Assembly: GCA_905221605.1 (NCBI GenBank)
Contig: CAJNDS010002163.1
Span: 1 to 64,000 of the forward strand
Length of the DNA: 64,000 nucleotides
DNA from: Symbiodinium natans
Lineage: Eukaryota > Sar > Dinophyceae > Suessiales > Symbiodiniaceae
Direction: 5' to 3'
Shown here: positions 41,561 through 52,086 of the stretch, in pieces
Layout of the letters: the number at the start of each line of letters is the position of its first letter
How positions within the stretch are numbered: the stretch's first letter is position 1
Made by a program: the position numbers and the translations under genes
Notes under the pieces: model-generated
Told to the model about the DNA's origin: nothing
The model's input: the letters and a program-made list of their open reading frames with translations, nothing else
Database searches by the model: none

Positions 41561-41803
41561 TAAACCCTATACTACTATTTGCTTCAGAAACCCCTAAAAG
41601 AAACAAAACAAAATATGTATATATATATATATATACATATTTATTTATTTATGTATTTATTTATTTTTATCTATTTATTTATGTACATATGTATATATAT
41701 ATACTCTGCCATATAAGGGCAATTTCGGGATTATTCTCTATACTCTTTTCGGGCTTCTTATAGAACCTAAACGCGAAACCCCAAACCCCAAACCCTAAAG
41801 CCC

Positions 41804-41869
41804 CGAACAAAGACAGGGCTCTTCTTCTTGTGCGCCGCCTGCACGCGGCGGGCCCAGTCAAGCGAAGAC
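41804..41869 (-). CDS. Internal exon, unknown protein
   Basis: GTGAAG|GTCTTC: SSLDWARRVQAAHKKKSPVF. A second open stretch, MQLLSQASALVK, lies just upstream (41875-41910). Confidence 0.5.
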
Positions 41870-42084
41870 CTTCACCAGAGCAGAAGCTTGGCTGAGGAGT
41901 TGCATGAGGTTTCTACAGGGCTCAAGTTGGTACAGGGTCTTTAGGGTTTAGGGTTTAGGGTTTAGGGTTTAGGGTTTAGGGTTTAGGGTTTAGGGTTTAG
42001 TGGGGTTCAGGGCTTAGGTTTCAGCAGTTGTTAGAGGCATTGGGGTTCTTAGGGTGTGTAAGCCAAGTCCTTATTTGTTAGGTG

Positions 42085-42300
42085 TGCTATGCTGCTCTGA
42101 GTATGGATCTCTCTTTCTCTCTCTCTCTCTCTCTCACCTCTCTCTCTCTCTCACTGAAGTACGACCCCCGTTTGGCAACAGCGACCCTCATCTTGGAAAT
42201 CACCCATACAGGGTTAAACCCTAAACCCCAAACCCGCTTGGATCCCAAACATGCTGAACTCCGAACAGAAGACCAAGCAAATCCCTGAGCACTAGAAGGC
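42085..42300 (+). CDS. Possible terminal exons around a telomere-like insert
   Basis: KYDPRLATATLILEITHTG follows a CT-rich stretch (CACTGAAG border). A short telomeric piece follows, then either DPKHAELRTEDQANP (read straight through) or WIPNMLNSEQKTKQIPEH (if spliced), each ending in a stop. The choice cannot be made from the sequence. Confidence 0.42.
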
Positions 42301-42425
42301 CTCCCCATCAGCCCCCCTCAACCAACACCTAAAGCCCTTCTCCCAGCATACCTTTCGGGCTAAAACTTAGGGTTTAGGGTTTAGGGTTTAGGGTTTCGGG
42401 TTTAGGGTTTAGGGTTTAGGGTTTG

Positions 42426-42503
42426 GGGCTATCGTGACTTTGCAAGCCAGTTGCAAAAAAGGGTTTTTGGGCTATTAAGGTTTGTTGCGGCACTACCCTA
42501 AAC
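42426..42503 (+). CDS. Possible terminal exon
   Basis: Reads GYRDFASQLQKRVFGLLRFV then AALP and TAA; the minus strand has stops. Confidence 0.42.
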
Positions 42504-42573
42504 ATAAACCCTAAACCCTAAACCCTAAACCCTAAACCCTAAACCCTAAACCCTAAACCCTAAACCCTAAACC

Positions 42574-42669
42574 CTAAACCCTTAAGGGCTGTTTGCTGGG
42601 ATTTTCTTCGAGTTTATGGATTAAGGACTCTAGGCCCGAAAAAGGGCCACGAACTTCCAAGGCGGCCTC
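42574..42669 (-). CDS. Terminal exon, unknown protein
   Basis: GCGTAG|GAGGCC, phase 0, 31 residues: EAALEVRGPFSGLESLIHKL then EENPSKQPLRV. The stop TAG is made by the telomere-like repeat itself, so the last residues may be read from the array. Confidence 0.55.
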   Translation of the reverse strand, partial: EAALEVRGPFSGLESLIHKLEENPSKQPLRV

Positions 42670-42784
42670 CTACGCGGGTTTAGGGTTTAGGGTTTAGGGT
42701 TTGGGGTTTGGGGTTTAGGGTTTAGGGTTTAGGGTTTAGGGTTTAGGGTTTAGGGTTTAGGGTTTAGGGTTTAGGGCTTAGGAT

Positions 42785-42897
42785 GGGAGTATGTTCCCCC
42801 TAGCCGCTGGAGTCTTGGGGGGGTTTAGGGCTTCGGGTGCGAGTACCACAGCTACGTACCTATAGGTGTATCTAATTCTGCGAGGCACCCTGGATTG
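42785..42897 (-). CDS. Possible exon
   Basis: Reads REHEIQSRVPRRIRYTYRYV, AVVLAPEALNPPKT, PAARGNILPS. A telomeric unit (ALNPPK) lies inside the open frame. Confidence 0.38.
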
Positions 42898-43025
42898 AAT
42901 CTCATGCTCCCTGAACCCTAAACCCTAAACCCTAAACCCTAAACCCTAAACCCTAAACCCTAAACCCTAAGCCCTAAACCCTAAACCCTAAACCCCTTAA
43001 GCCCTAACCCCTGACCCCACCTCTG

Positions 43026-43311
43026 CGACCGCTCCACGCCGGAGTCCGTGTTCACCCGAACTGGTGCTGTGGCAGCCATGATTCCTAGACCCTTGCGCTG
43101 TTCGCACGGGAAATTCTGCTTCCAAGTGCTTGGTGATCCCAGATGTGCTGCGGGGTACAAGGGCGTGTTTGCACGTTCATGGTACTTATCAACCACTTAT
43201 ACCTGTACTCATAACCCACTTATAAGCCTGACAATTGGAGCCTACCAATTGATTAATAAGTACCATGACCCTCCGGGACCAGGTTTAGATCCTAAACGTC
43301 ACTTCAACTAG
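43026..43311 (+). CDS. C-terminal exons of an unknown protein split by a family B introner
   Basis: Exon one (about 43026-43174) reads CDRSTPESVFTRTGAVAAM … CSHGKFCFQVLGDPRCAAG. Exon two (43283-43311) reads RLDPKHR-like tail LDPKRHFN and stop. The 108-bp GT-AG intron between them is a family B element. Its length is divisible by three and it has no stop, so retention would add 36 residues. Cys-rich, but no family recognised. Confidence 0.65.
43175..43282 (+). mobile_element. Family B introner element
   Basis: Ends GTTCATGGTAC and GTACCATGACC are inverted. CACTTATA repeats lie inside. A second copy is at 53341-53508. Splicing at C|GTTCATGG and CCAG|GTTTAG restores the reading frame to a stop. 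Confidence 0.72.
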
Positions 43312-43438
43312 AAAGGAGCTAATGCTTGCAGCCCATCACCCCTAGGCCCGCGTTTCACCCTACATCCCAGAACCCCCCCTCCTAAACCCTAAACCCTAAA
43401 CCCTAAACCCTAAACCCTGAAACCTAAACCCTAAACCC

Positions 43439-43732
43439 TTAACACTCAGCACCCTCAACCTGAGGGTCAACCTTCGAGAGTCGTTTAGGGCTTAGGACTT
43501 CATTCATGGCCTTCATAGTGGGGGTACCCATGTAATGGGTTCTGTACTGTAACACTCCCGAATTTGAAAGCCTACAAACCCTACCTGAAACCCCAAACCC
43601 ACCAACATTACCCGAAACCAACACTCTGAACACCGAGTACGCTTTTCCTGCATCTCTATTCACCACACCTGAGCAGTGCTTGCCCCTTGATTGGTAGGTG
43701 CAACCCATGAAACTAGAGGTACATAGCGGCAA
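43439..43732 (-). CDS. Two likely exons of an unknown protein
   Basis: GCTYQSRGKHCSGVVNRDAG then KAYSVF, a telomere-derived stretch, then after GTTACAG YRTHYMGTPTMKAMNE and, beyond a possible further splice, VDPQVEGAEC and a stop. The whole 97 codons are open without splicing. Confidence 0.45.
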   Translation of the reverse strand: MPLCTSSFMGCTYQSRGKHCSGVVNRDAGKAYSVFRVLVSGNVGGFGVSGRVCRLSNSGVLQYRTHYMGTPTMKAMNEVLSPKRLSKVDPQVEGAEC

Positions 43733-44254
43733 GGTGTCGCGACACTATGCCCGCTGAACCCCCCTCGTAAAGTCCCAAGAGCATTGAAGCCGAGGCCCGA
43801 AAACCTAAGTTCCAAACCCTATAAAACCCTTAAAACCCTACAAACCCTACCCCCCCACTTGGTAAACCTTACAAACCCTAAACCCTACAAACCCTCAACC
43901 CTGAACCCTGAACCCTGAACCCTATACCCTAAACCCTGAACCCTAAACCCGAAGTCCCATAAGCCGGGCTGAGGTTTAGGGAAAAGCCCTTAGCTCTAAA
44001 CGTCCCTAAGCAACCCTAACTTATACTAATCATACTAATAATAATAATACTATTATCATTATCATTATTATTATTATTACTATTATATATATACCTATAT
44101 ACAGATGTTGTTTATAATATATTATACTATATTAAACTATATTCCATTATGTTATATTGAATCGGGGAGGTCCCAAGGAAAAGCATCGCCTAAACCCGAA
44201 GCCCTAAACCCTAGACCCTAGACCCTAAACCCTAAACCCTAAACCCTAAACTTT

Positions 44255-44354
44255 TAAGTGGCTCCCAAGGAAAAAAGCGCAGCGCCTCGGCGGAGTCGAG
44301 GTGCCAAGATGGGAAGGCGATGACGCGCGGCTTCGGGGACTCGATCCCGGAGAT
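44255..44354 (-). CDS. Internal exon, unknown protein
   Basis: AGCCAG|ATCTCC: ISGIESPKPRVIAFPSWHLD then SAEALRFFPWEPLK. Clear protein-like composition. Confidence 0.58.
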
Positions 44355-44442
44355 CTGGCTTTGGGAACTTTTGAGGGGGTTTAGGGTTTAGGGTTTAGGG
44401 TTTAGGGCTTAGGGGGTCTTAGAGCAATTAGCGCTTAGCTAG

Positions 44443-44622
44443 ACTTGTTTTCCTCCTCACTACACGTCTACTCTGAAAGGCAGACTTGTATAAATGTTAG
44501 GCACTATTATTCACAGAATGCAATGTATTATATGCAGCTACCTTTCAGACGAGTAGCTTAACGTACAAATTAGAGGCCAGTATTTGCACAAGTCTGCCGT
44601 TCAGATTCGAAGTATAGTGCGG
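44443..44622. mobile_element. Element with a long inverted repeat (family J)
   Basis: About 37 bp at 44453-44490 (CTCCTCACTACACGTC … GGCAGACTTGT) is inverted at 44587-44623 (ACAAGTCTGCCGTTCAGATT … GCGGAG) with six or so mismatches. A related third piece, TTGTACAAGTCAGCCCC, lies at 44682-44700. Confidence 0.65.
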
Positions 44623-44758
44623 AGGAATGCTAATCTAAATAATTGCTGGCTGCACGAAGAGGCCAGAATTTCGAGTCTCCTACTTGTACAAGTCAGCCCC
44701 TGAGACTAGTCTCGTCTAACGAGGAGGGGGGGGGGGTAATCTACTTAAACCTAAGCCC

Positions 44759-44900
44759 CTATGCGAAGTTCTCTATACTGTGAAGAAGATACTTGGCACA
44801 ACGGTCTTTTGGTGTTATAATGGTCTTGTAATTGACTATTCGAACTATGGGGGCCAGTCTTGTAACCATTACGCCTTTATGGGGAGGTTTGTCTTGGAGG
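44759..44900 (-). CDS. Terminal exon, unknown protein
   Basis: Reads QDKPPHKGVMVTRLAPIVRI, VNYKTIITPKDRCAKYLLHS, IENFA and TAG, next to an ATATAC microsatellite. Confidence 0.48.
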
Positions 44901-45304
44901 GGGATGGGGGGGGTTACACGTAATATATACATATATACATATATACACATATATACACATTACATATAAATATATACACACCTTACTTACGGTATAGGCT
45001 TTTCAAGTATGTCTAATCGAATATGCGAGGCGTATATACATAAAACTCCCTAATATATATATATATATATATATATATGTGTACAGAGAGAGAAAGAGCG
45101 AGAGAGAGAAAAACACAAAGCCCCAAACCACTGAAGGTATACTGAGGAAGCCCGTCACACCATTTTAAGCCCCCAGGCCCTAAACCTCAAAAACCCAAAA
45201 TCCTAAATCCTAAGTCCCAAGCCCTGAACCGTAAACCCCAAAACCCTAAACCCAAAATCCCCCGAAATCCTAAACCCTAAGCCCTAAACCCAATAATCCT
45301 CCGA

Positions 45305-45388
45305 AAGCCAGGCGGAGGCACGCTCGGCTTCTGCAGCAGCAGCCACTTGAACGACCTCATGTCCACATTCCGAGACACTAGACCCAAA
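45305..45388 (-). CDS. Internal exon, unknown protein
   Basis: Reads VSRNVDMRSFKWLLLQKPSV then PPPGFR. GC-rich island, C array left, T array right. Confidence 0.5.
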
Positions 45389-45574
45389 CCCCAGGAGAAT
45401 AGGGTTTAGGGTTTAGGGTTTAGGGTTTGGGGTTTGGGGTTTAGGGTTTAGGGTTTAGGGTTTAGGGTTTAGGGTTTAGGGTTTAGGGCTTAGGGTTTAG
45501 GGGGGCTTAGAGCCTCGGGAGACCAAACCCGACGAGTGCTCGAGTTGGGGGGAGGCGCATACCCTTCCTAGGGG

Positions 45575-45730
45575 TTTAGTTTAGGGTTTAGGGTTTAGGG
45601 TTTAGGGTTTAGGGTTTAGGGTTTAGGGTTTAGGGTTTAGGGTTTAGGGTTTAGGGTTTAGGGTTTAGGGTTTAGGGTTTAGGGTTTAGGGTTTAGGGTT
45701 TAGGGTTTCGGGTTTAGGGTTTAGGGCTCA
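45575..45730. repeat. Telomere-like array (TTTAGGG), about 20 units
   Basis: Almost perfect units. Followed by unique sequence with a family E/K-like patch near 45800-45870. Confidence 0.93.
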
Positions 45731-46349
45731 AGCCCTTGAATCGTAGGTGCTCAGGGTAGAATAGAGGGTGGTTAACACCCTAAACCCATGGAGCCCTTGG
45801 GTTTTAGAGGGTCTGTAAGGGGTACATAAGGGTTTCCCCCGTGTTTACTAGGATGGCCCCTAAAGCCTCTGAGAGACATGTTTCTAAATATGATATAGAT
45901 GTAAACAAACATGTACATATATATATATATATACATATACATATATGTACATACATATATACATAAATAAATAGATAAATAAATAAATATGTATATATAT
46001 AGATATACATATATATATATATATACGAAAACCCAATAAGGGGAAACATGAAATATCCCAAGGGAGGGCTTCGGGTTCCAATCTATGTGGGGCCAGAGCT
46101 GTGCATTTTGGGGGCTGAGCGCTCCTGAGCTGCGGTCATTACCAGTGAGGGTTTCGGGTTTAGGGTTTAGGGTTTAGGGTCTAAGGTCTAGGGCCAAGCT
46201 TAGCGGCTCGGGCTGAACCGAGCACAATCGCCACGCAAGGACTGTTTAATGCTTGCTGGTTGCCGGTCTTCGGCGACACACGCGCGCACTTCACTTCGAA
46301 AAAGCTGAGCACATTCGAAGAAGCTGCACACATTCCTGCTCCATTGCTA

Positions 46350-47421
46350 TCACGACAGTGAATTTGTCGGGCCCGAGCCTAGCAGACGCACGACTTCAGC
46401 ATGGCCACATTTTGCTGCGATGCACAGTGCCGTGTGGCCCTGTCTGTTGGCCAAGTCCTTATCGGCGCCAGCTGCTACCAGCAATCTCACCACTTCCAAC
46501 TGGCCACACGCAGCTGCCGTGATCAGTGCTGTGTTGCCAGTGTTGTTGGCCATGTCCTTTTGGGCGCCGGCCGCCATCAGCAAACGCGCGACTTCAACGT
46601 GGCCCGGGATAGCGGCAACCTGCAGGGCTGTGTAGCCATCGATGTTGGCCGTGTCTGTGTCGGCGCCGGCCTCCAGCAGCACACGCACGACTTCAACGTG
46701 GCCCTCGTCAGCTGCCATCGACAGGGCTGTGACGCCATCGTTGTCGGCCTTGTCCTTGTCGGCCCTGGCCTCCAGCAGCAAACGCACGACTTCAGCCTTG
46801 TTCATTGTTAGGATAACATTAAAAATCTAAATGCTTATTCTTTAATGGGTTTAAGTACCCGAAAAATGTGAAATGTTACCCAACTATGACAAAGCATCGT
46901 GGCCGTAGTGAGCTGCGTTCATCAAGACTGTGGGCTCATTGGACCAGTGGTGAGCAAGGTTCGGGTCCAGAGGCCGCTGCAGCATGGACTCGACCTGGCG
47001 GCTTTTGATGAATACTACAGGAATCAGAATTCTGGCGTGGAGCTCTTGTCATATTAGAGTGGAGCTCTGATTATAATGGGAACACAGGAAGCAGGTTTGC
47101 CCTAGCAGTTCACCGAACTGAACGGTCACGCGCCACACAACCCACCTGTTCGACTGAGCCATCCACGGCGGCAGCAACAAGCTCGTTCGTGTCTATCAGG
47201 GAAGGACTGGAGAGAGGAAGCACAACAAGCTCAAGCTCTCGAGGCGAGTCGATATTGGCTGCATCATCCAGATTGGCGCCCTCGAGGACGAGCCTCTGCC
47301 TGAAGCGCGGCGGCAGGCCATGACGCTGGTGCAATCGCTGCTTCACTTCCCTTATGCAGCTCACCTCCTTGACAGGCATGCTTGCCACCTCCTCACCCGA
47401 GAGCTTGCGGATATGCAGCAT
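46350..47421 (-). CDS. Ubiquitin-like domain plus ankyrin repeat protein, three exons
   Basis: Exons 47421-47146, 46994-46896 and 46796-46350 join with phase kept to give about 273 residues. Residues 1-70 are ubiquitin-like (starts MLHIRKLSGEEVASMPVKEV; GLPPRFRQRLVLEG). Next is a linker, VESMLQRPLDPNLA, then about five ankyrin repeats of the form DGVTALSMAADEGHVEVVRV. Ankyrin arrays bind other proteins; the partner is unknown. Intron 1 (47145-46995) is GT-AG. Intron 2 (46895-46797) is GC-AG with GCT duplicated and imperfect inverted ends (about 22 bp), an introner. The last repeat breaks off after VVRLL and is followed by GSGPTNSLS and a stop, shorter than usual, so the end may be truncated. 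The head resembles that of the RCC1 gene in plan. Confidence 0.88.
46797..46895 (-). mobile_element. Ankyrin gene intron 2: introner element
   Basis: A 99-bp intron. Exon ends CACGAT, intron GCTTTGTCATAG to GAACAAG, next exon GCTGAAG; GCT is duplicated. The ends TTTGTCATAGTTGGGTAACA and TGTTATCCTAACAATGAACA are imperfect inverted repeats. The join gives HYGHD-AEVVRLLLEA, a normal ankyrin helix. Confidence 0.8.
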
Positions 47422-48353
47422 TGTCGGATGGAGAAGCTTGAACTAACACTGCAGAGCACACATGGCTAGAGTCGCGATCTCCAGGGCGTAGGACCTTCGG
47501 GGATGCCGGGCAACACCCGAACCTGACAGACCACACGGCCCACAACTACGTGGCTGGACGGATCAAAAACACATATAAGGATCAAAAGAACATTAAGCCG
47601 AACGGCTCAAACAAATAAAAAAAGAATCAAAAGCAAAAACCTGTCGTGATAGTGGTGATGGTGGTAGGAAAAACCTTCTATAAAACCTCTATTTCTTCAT
47701 ATTCCCACAAAAAAGGGCCCCTCTTTTCTTCATGTTTTCTTAGGAAATCCTCTGTTATCTCTATGTTTCCATCGGAAAACCTCTATTTCTCCCGGTCAGC
47801 CGGATGGCGCTTGTTGTTTGTTTGTAACTTGTTGTCTTTTTATTAATCTCTACTATGTTTTGTTTAATTGATCCCTCTTGTTTTCTTAATCCCATGCCAC
47901 ATCTCTACGCCATGCACCCTTATGATCCTCATGCCTCCACTGCGAACAAGAGTTGTCTGAGAACCCAAAAACCCGATAAAGCAAACAAACGCCGTCATGG
48001 CCCTAACTCCCAATCCACGTCGGTTGGGGGTTTAGGTTCTGGACCCTACAAATGACCCAAACACAACGACCCTCCCTATACATGCGGATTTATACCCTAA
48101 ACCCTGAAACCCAAAAGTCTTCTCAACCTGTGGGGTCCATACACTCTGCAGCCCTAGAAGCTATACATCCCTGCACCCCATGTCCTGCAAGCCAGCCCCA
48201 AACAAAACTCTCACAGTCCTGAGCACCCAAACACCTTCAAACCCTGAACCCCAAATTCCCCAAACTCCACCCAAACAAACCCTAAACCCTAAACCCTAAA
48301 CCCTTAACCCTAAACCCTAAACCCTAAACCCTAAACCCTAAACCCTGCAGCCT

Positions 48354-48425
48354 AAAATCGGCACAGGTACGTCCAGCGCTGCTGCCAGTGGTCTTTCGAG
48401 GCGAGAGACTGGCAAGGGACGGCGA
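48354..48425 (-). CDS. Possible terminal exon (strand uncertain)
   Basis: Minus reads QSLASKDHWQQRWTYLCRF and TAG. Plus reads HRYVQRCCQWSFEARDWQG. Confidence 0.35.
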
Positions 48426-48553
48426 TGCAGGAAGTCGTGCTCATTAGGGCTTTGGGTTTGGGGTTTAGGGTTTAGGGTTTAGGGTCTAGGGTTCAGGGTC
48501 TAGGGTTTTGGGTTTAGGGTCTGGGGTGTAGGGCTTAGCCAAGGTTTAGGGTG

Positions 48554-48701
48554 TCACCAAAACGCCTTCGGAAAAAAAGACATGCGCCCTGTGATCGGGC
48601 ACATTCCTCTTTTGTCCTGGAGCAGTGCTTGCCCTATCGGATGGCGTTGAAAAACATTGCAAATAACATGGTCGTCACTTTCGGGCGCTTTGGTGCTAAT
48701 C
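48554..48701 (-). CDS. Terminal exon, 48 residues, unknown protein
   Basis: GTTGAG|GATTAG acceptor, 148 nt in phase: ISTKAPESDDHVICNVFQRH, PIGQALLQDKRGMCPITGRM, SFFPKAFW and TGA. One of the best single exons. Confidence 0.6.
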
Positions 48702-49264
48702 CTCAACGCTAAACCCTAACCCTAAACCCTAAACCCAAAACCCAAAACCCTAAACCTTGAACACTAGACTAAGGGTTTAGTGTTAAGGGTGGAGGCTCCC
48801 TTGTATGCATAAGTAGCCCCGATATTACCCCTAAGGTCCCTTAGAAGGGTCCCTCGTTAAGTTAAGGCACCCCCTCCTACACGCCTGCCCTCTCCCACTC
48901 TCCCCCCACCCCCAACCCCCCGCCTCCTAGTTACGGTTGAACACGGAAACCTTTAACCTCTCCACCCTAAAACCACAGCCCCTAAAAAAATAGAAAACCT
49001 ATAGACCCCACAAAACCTATAGACCCTATAAACCCTACAAGCCCAAGACGCTCTTTAAGTCCTATAACCCTCAAACCCTTGAACCCTTTAATCCTTCACC
49101 CTTAAACCCTAAAAGCCCTAAACCCTGAAACTTGCGTTGTGGAACGTAGGAACGTCACCCCAAACCCTACGCCCTGAAACCCTTGAAACCCTGAAACCCT
49201 TAAGTCTACTGTACCTAAACTCCCAACCCTCAACCCTAAACCCTAAACCCTAAACCCTAAACCC

Positions 49265-49384
49265 TACACCGCACGCCGGAGGCCTCTCGACCATACCAGT
49301 TCATGACCTTAGCAACTGCTGCAGGAAAGGCTCTCCAGAGCCGAACTGAATTATTTCCCCCCACGCTATGTATGGTCTCTTTGC
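49265..49384 (-). CDS. Internal exon, unknown protein
   Basis: Reads CKETIHSVGGNNSVRLWRAF then PAAVAKVMNWYGREASGVRC. It fills the whole island between the C and T arrays without a stop. Confidence 0.58.
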
Positions 49385-49938
49385 AGGGTTTAGGGTTTAG
49401 GGTTTAGGGTTTAGGGTTTAGGGTTTAGGGTTTAGGGTTTAGGGTTTAGGGTTTAGGGTTTAGGGTTATCCTGGGTTTAGGGTGTCCGGTTTAGGGCTTA
49501 GGGGTTGTGAGTTTTGTAAGTTTTGTAGAAATCTGGTGTATAGGATCTGTAGGGTCTATAGGGCTTATAGGGCTTAACCTCATGGGCTTGCAAGATTTCG
49601 TGTTTTCAGTTCAGGGCATTAGCCTACTACAGATTTTAGGGCTCAAGATGTAGCAGCGCCCCAAAAGAGGAACGATTTTCTTAGAGAACTGCCCAAGTGT
49701 ACCCTAAACCCTAAGCCCTAAGCCCTAAACCCTAAACCCTAAACCCTAAACCCAAAACCAAAACCATAAACCCTAAACCCTAAACCCGAAACCATACTGG
49801 TTTGGGGTTCGGGTTTTTTCGGGGGAGTTGGCCTTCGGGGGCTTGACGGGTTTAGGGTTTTAGGGTTGTAGGGTTTCGGGGTTTACGGGTTTCCTAAACC
49901 CCCTGACCCTAAGCACCCAACCCTAAAACCGATTTTAG

Positions 49939-50015
49939 AGCCCTCTGACACCAAAAAGGAGCTCTCAATCTGGCGAATCTCTCCTGTCAGAAAAATAGAG
50001 CCCAAGAATGGCTAA
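49939..50015 (+). CDS. Terminal exon, unknown protein
   Basis: ATTTTAG|AGCCC: PSDTKKELSIWRISPVRKIE then PKNG and TAA. A family I element follows. Confidence 0.48.
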
Positions 50016-50061
50016 ATAAGAGGTTAACCTTTCTTGGGCTAGAGTATTCAGCCTCTATCAT

Positions 50062-50200
50062 GGGTTCCCCTACTTCCCCCCTCTATAATTACTACCCCCG
50101 CCCTAGGCTCCCCGCTAAAATAACCTGAATTAGGCTCAGTTGTCCCTAAATAACCTTCATTATGGGGGGAACCCAGGGGTAGTAAAGACGGTGGTAGTAC
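50062..50200. mobile_element. Family I element
   Basis: CTTCCCCCCTCTATAATTAC at the left, GGGGTAGTAAAGACGG and GGTAGTAC at the right; TAAATAACCTTCATTATGGG inside. It follows the plus-strand terminal exon 49939-50015. Confidence 0.58.
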
Positions 50201-50456
50201 ACCTAAACCCTACCCTAAACCCCAAACCCTAAACTCTAAATCTTGGACTGCGTATGATATCTTGTAGTAAAATTGTATGTGTATATATATATATATATAT
50301 GGGGGTTGTGCGACAACAAACAAAAACCTTGACGCATTGACCCCCAACTGGTAAGCCCCCCCCCCCCCCCCCCCCCCCAACCCCACAGAAATATCCTAAA
50401 CCCTAAAACCTAAACCGTAAACCCGAAACGGGCAACCTCAACCCGTTTAATCACAG

Positions 50457-50532
50457 GTATTTGGTTTACGGCGCATGGGATAGGCGCTTTAGGACTTGCA
50501 GATTTGGAGGCCCACACAAACCCCTGGAGTGA
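50457..50532 (+). CDS. Possible terminal exon
   Basis: ATCACAG|GTATTT: YLVYGAWDRRFRTCRFGGP then HKPLE and TGA. Confidence 0.38.
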
Positions 50533-50659
50533 TTCTCAACCAAAAACTCTGCTGGGTTCACATGAGCTCTAGGGTTCAGAGGGGTTCAGAGGGCTTTAGG
50601 CTTGAGGGTTTTGGGGTATTAGGGTTCGGGGTTTTTAGGGCTTCACGTATTTTTGGTAG

Positions 50660-51005
50660 GCTTTGACCCTAAACCCTAATCCCTAAACCCTCCTAAACCC
50701 TAAACCCTAAACCCTAAACCCTAAACCCTAAACCCTAAACCCTAAACCCTAAACCCTAAACCCTAAACCCTAAACCCTAAACCCTAAACCCTAAACCCGG
50801 TCAGAAACTTTGTTGTGAGGCCGAGCCCCTGGCATGGTGCGAAGCCCAGGTGTTTGAGAGCACCGCGTAGCCCGGAACCTAGTTCCATAGACTTCATGGA
50901 CTGACCCTAAACCCTAAACCCTAAACCCTAAACCCTAAACCCTAAACCCTAAACCCTAAACCCTAAACCCTAAACCCTAAACCCTAAACCCTAAACCTTA
51001 ACCCC
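50660..51005. repeat. Two telomere-like arrays (CCCTAAA) on both sides of an exon
   Basis: 50690-50795 and 50905-50997, each about 14 near-perfect units. The exon 50800-50900 is here bounded by C arrays on both sides, unlike most islands. Confidence 0.92.
50800..50900 (-). CDS. Internal exon, unknown protein
   Basis: GGTCAG|TCCATG: SMKSMELGSGLRGALKHLGF then APCQGLGLTTKFLTG. Confidence 0.5.
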
Positions 51006-51008
51006 TAG

Positions 51009-51167
51009 GAATTTGACTGCTTTGGGGCCGAGTTCCGCCCTAAAGAGCCCAACGGCAGCAGGCTACTGGTCCTGAGACCAAGATGGCGCCGACCTACAGC
51101 CGCAAAACCTCATATGCGCGCTCCTGAAGCCTCAAAGAATTTGCCCGTTTCCTCTCTTTGTTTTTGA
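51009..51167 (+). CDS. Terminal exon, 52 residues, unknown protein
   Basis: CCCTAG|GAATTT, phase 0: EFDCFGAEFRPKEPNGSRLL, VLRPRWRRPTAAKPHMRAPE, ASKNLPVSSLCF and TGA. The other frames are short. Confidence 0.58.
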   Translation, partial: EFDCFGAEFRPKEPNGSRLLVLRPRWRRPTAAKPHMRAPEASKNLPVSSLCF

Positions 51168-51762
51168 GGGTTTAGGGTAGAGGGTTTAGGGTTTAGGGTT
51201 TAGGGGTGTGGGGAGTTGTATAAGAACCGGCAACAGCCCTGAAGGATAGTAGAACACTGGAGGCCCATGTTCACCTTAACACTTAACACCCAAAACCCCA
51301 AACCCCCCAGCCTTCGGCAAAAGCCCTAGACCCTTAACCCTCAACATGCAACCAAAACAAGCTGATAAAACCTAAGCCCGAAATCCTAAGCCCCAAATAA
51401 CCCTAAAGACCCCAAACCCTGAAGCCCAAAACCCCACAAAATCCTCAAGACCTTAAACCCCAAAGCCAAAAGCCCTGAAAACCCTAAAGACCTGAACCCT
51501 AAAACCGCCAAAAACCCCCCCATTCCTGCAGCCCAAAAGTCCCGTAAAGCTGGCTTTAGGGTTTCGGGCTTAGGGTTTTGGATTCAGGGTTTAGGGCTTA
51601 GGGTTTAGGGTTTTGGGTTGGTAAATAGGGGCCCAGGTATTTTGTAAACCCTAACCCTAAACCCTAAACCCTAAACCCTAAACCCTAAACCCTAAACCCT
51701 AAACCCTAAACCCTAAACCCTAAACCCTAAACCCTAAACACTATACGAATACCCTGAACCAG

Positions 51763-51831
51763 GCTGCGCTGGCTTGGCATCCCGGCGTCGTAGACGCGGC
51801 CGTCGACGGTGAGGTTGCGCCGACCCAGGTG
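51763..51831 (-). CDS. Internal exon, unknown protein
   Basis: CACGCAG|CACCTG: HLGRRNLTVDGRVYDAGMPS then QRSLVQ. Confidence 0.52.
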
Positions 51832-52086
51832 CTGCGTGGGAGCGGGGGCTGGGCATCTGTTGGTGGGTTTAGGGTTTAGGGTTTAGGGTTTGGGGTTTGG
51901 GGTTTAGGGTTTAGGGTTTAGGGTTTAGGGTTTGGGGTTTAGGGTTTAGGGTTTAGGGTTCGGGTTTAGGGACCCTAAACCTCAACCCGAAACACTATCC
52001 AGGGCCTGAGGGCTTTTGCTGCTGGGTTGGGCCCGAAAGCTCAGTTTAACCCTCAGCCCTGAAGGCTTGGCTTTAATGGCTTCAGG

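Noticed and set aside
47440-47560. Possible spliced-leader relic upstream of the ankyrin gene (CCATGTGTGCTCTGCAG)
   Set aside because: Too different from the dinoflagellate spliced-leader sequence to support.
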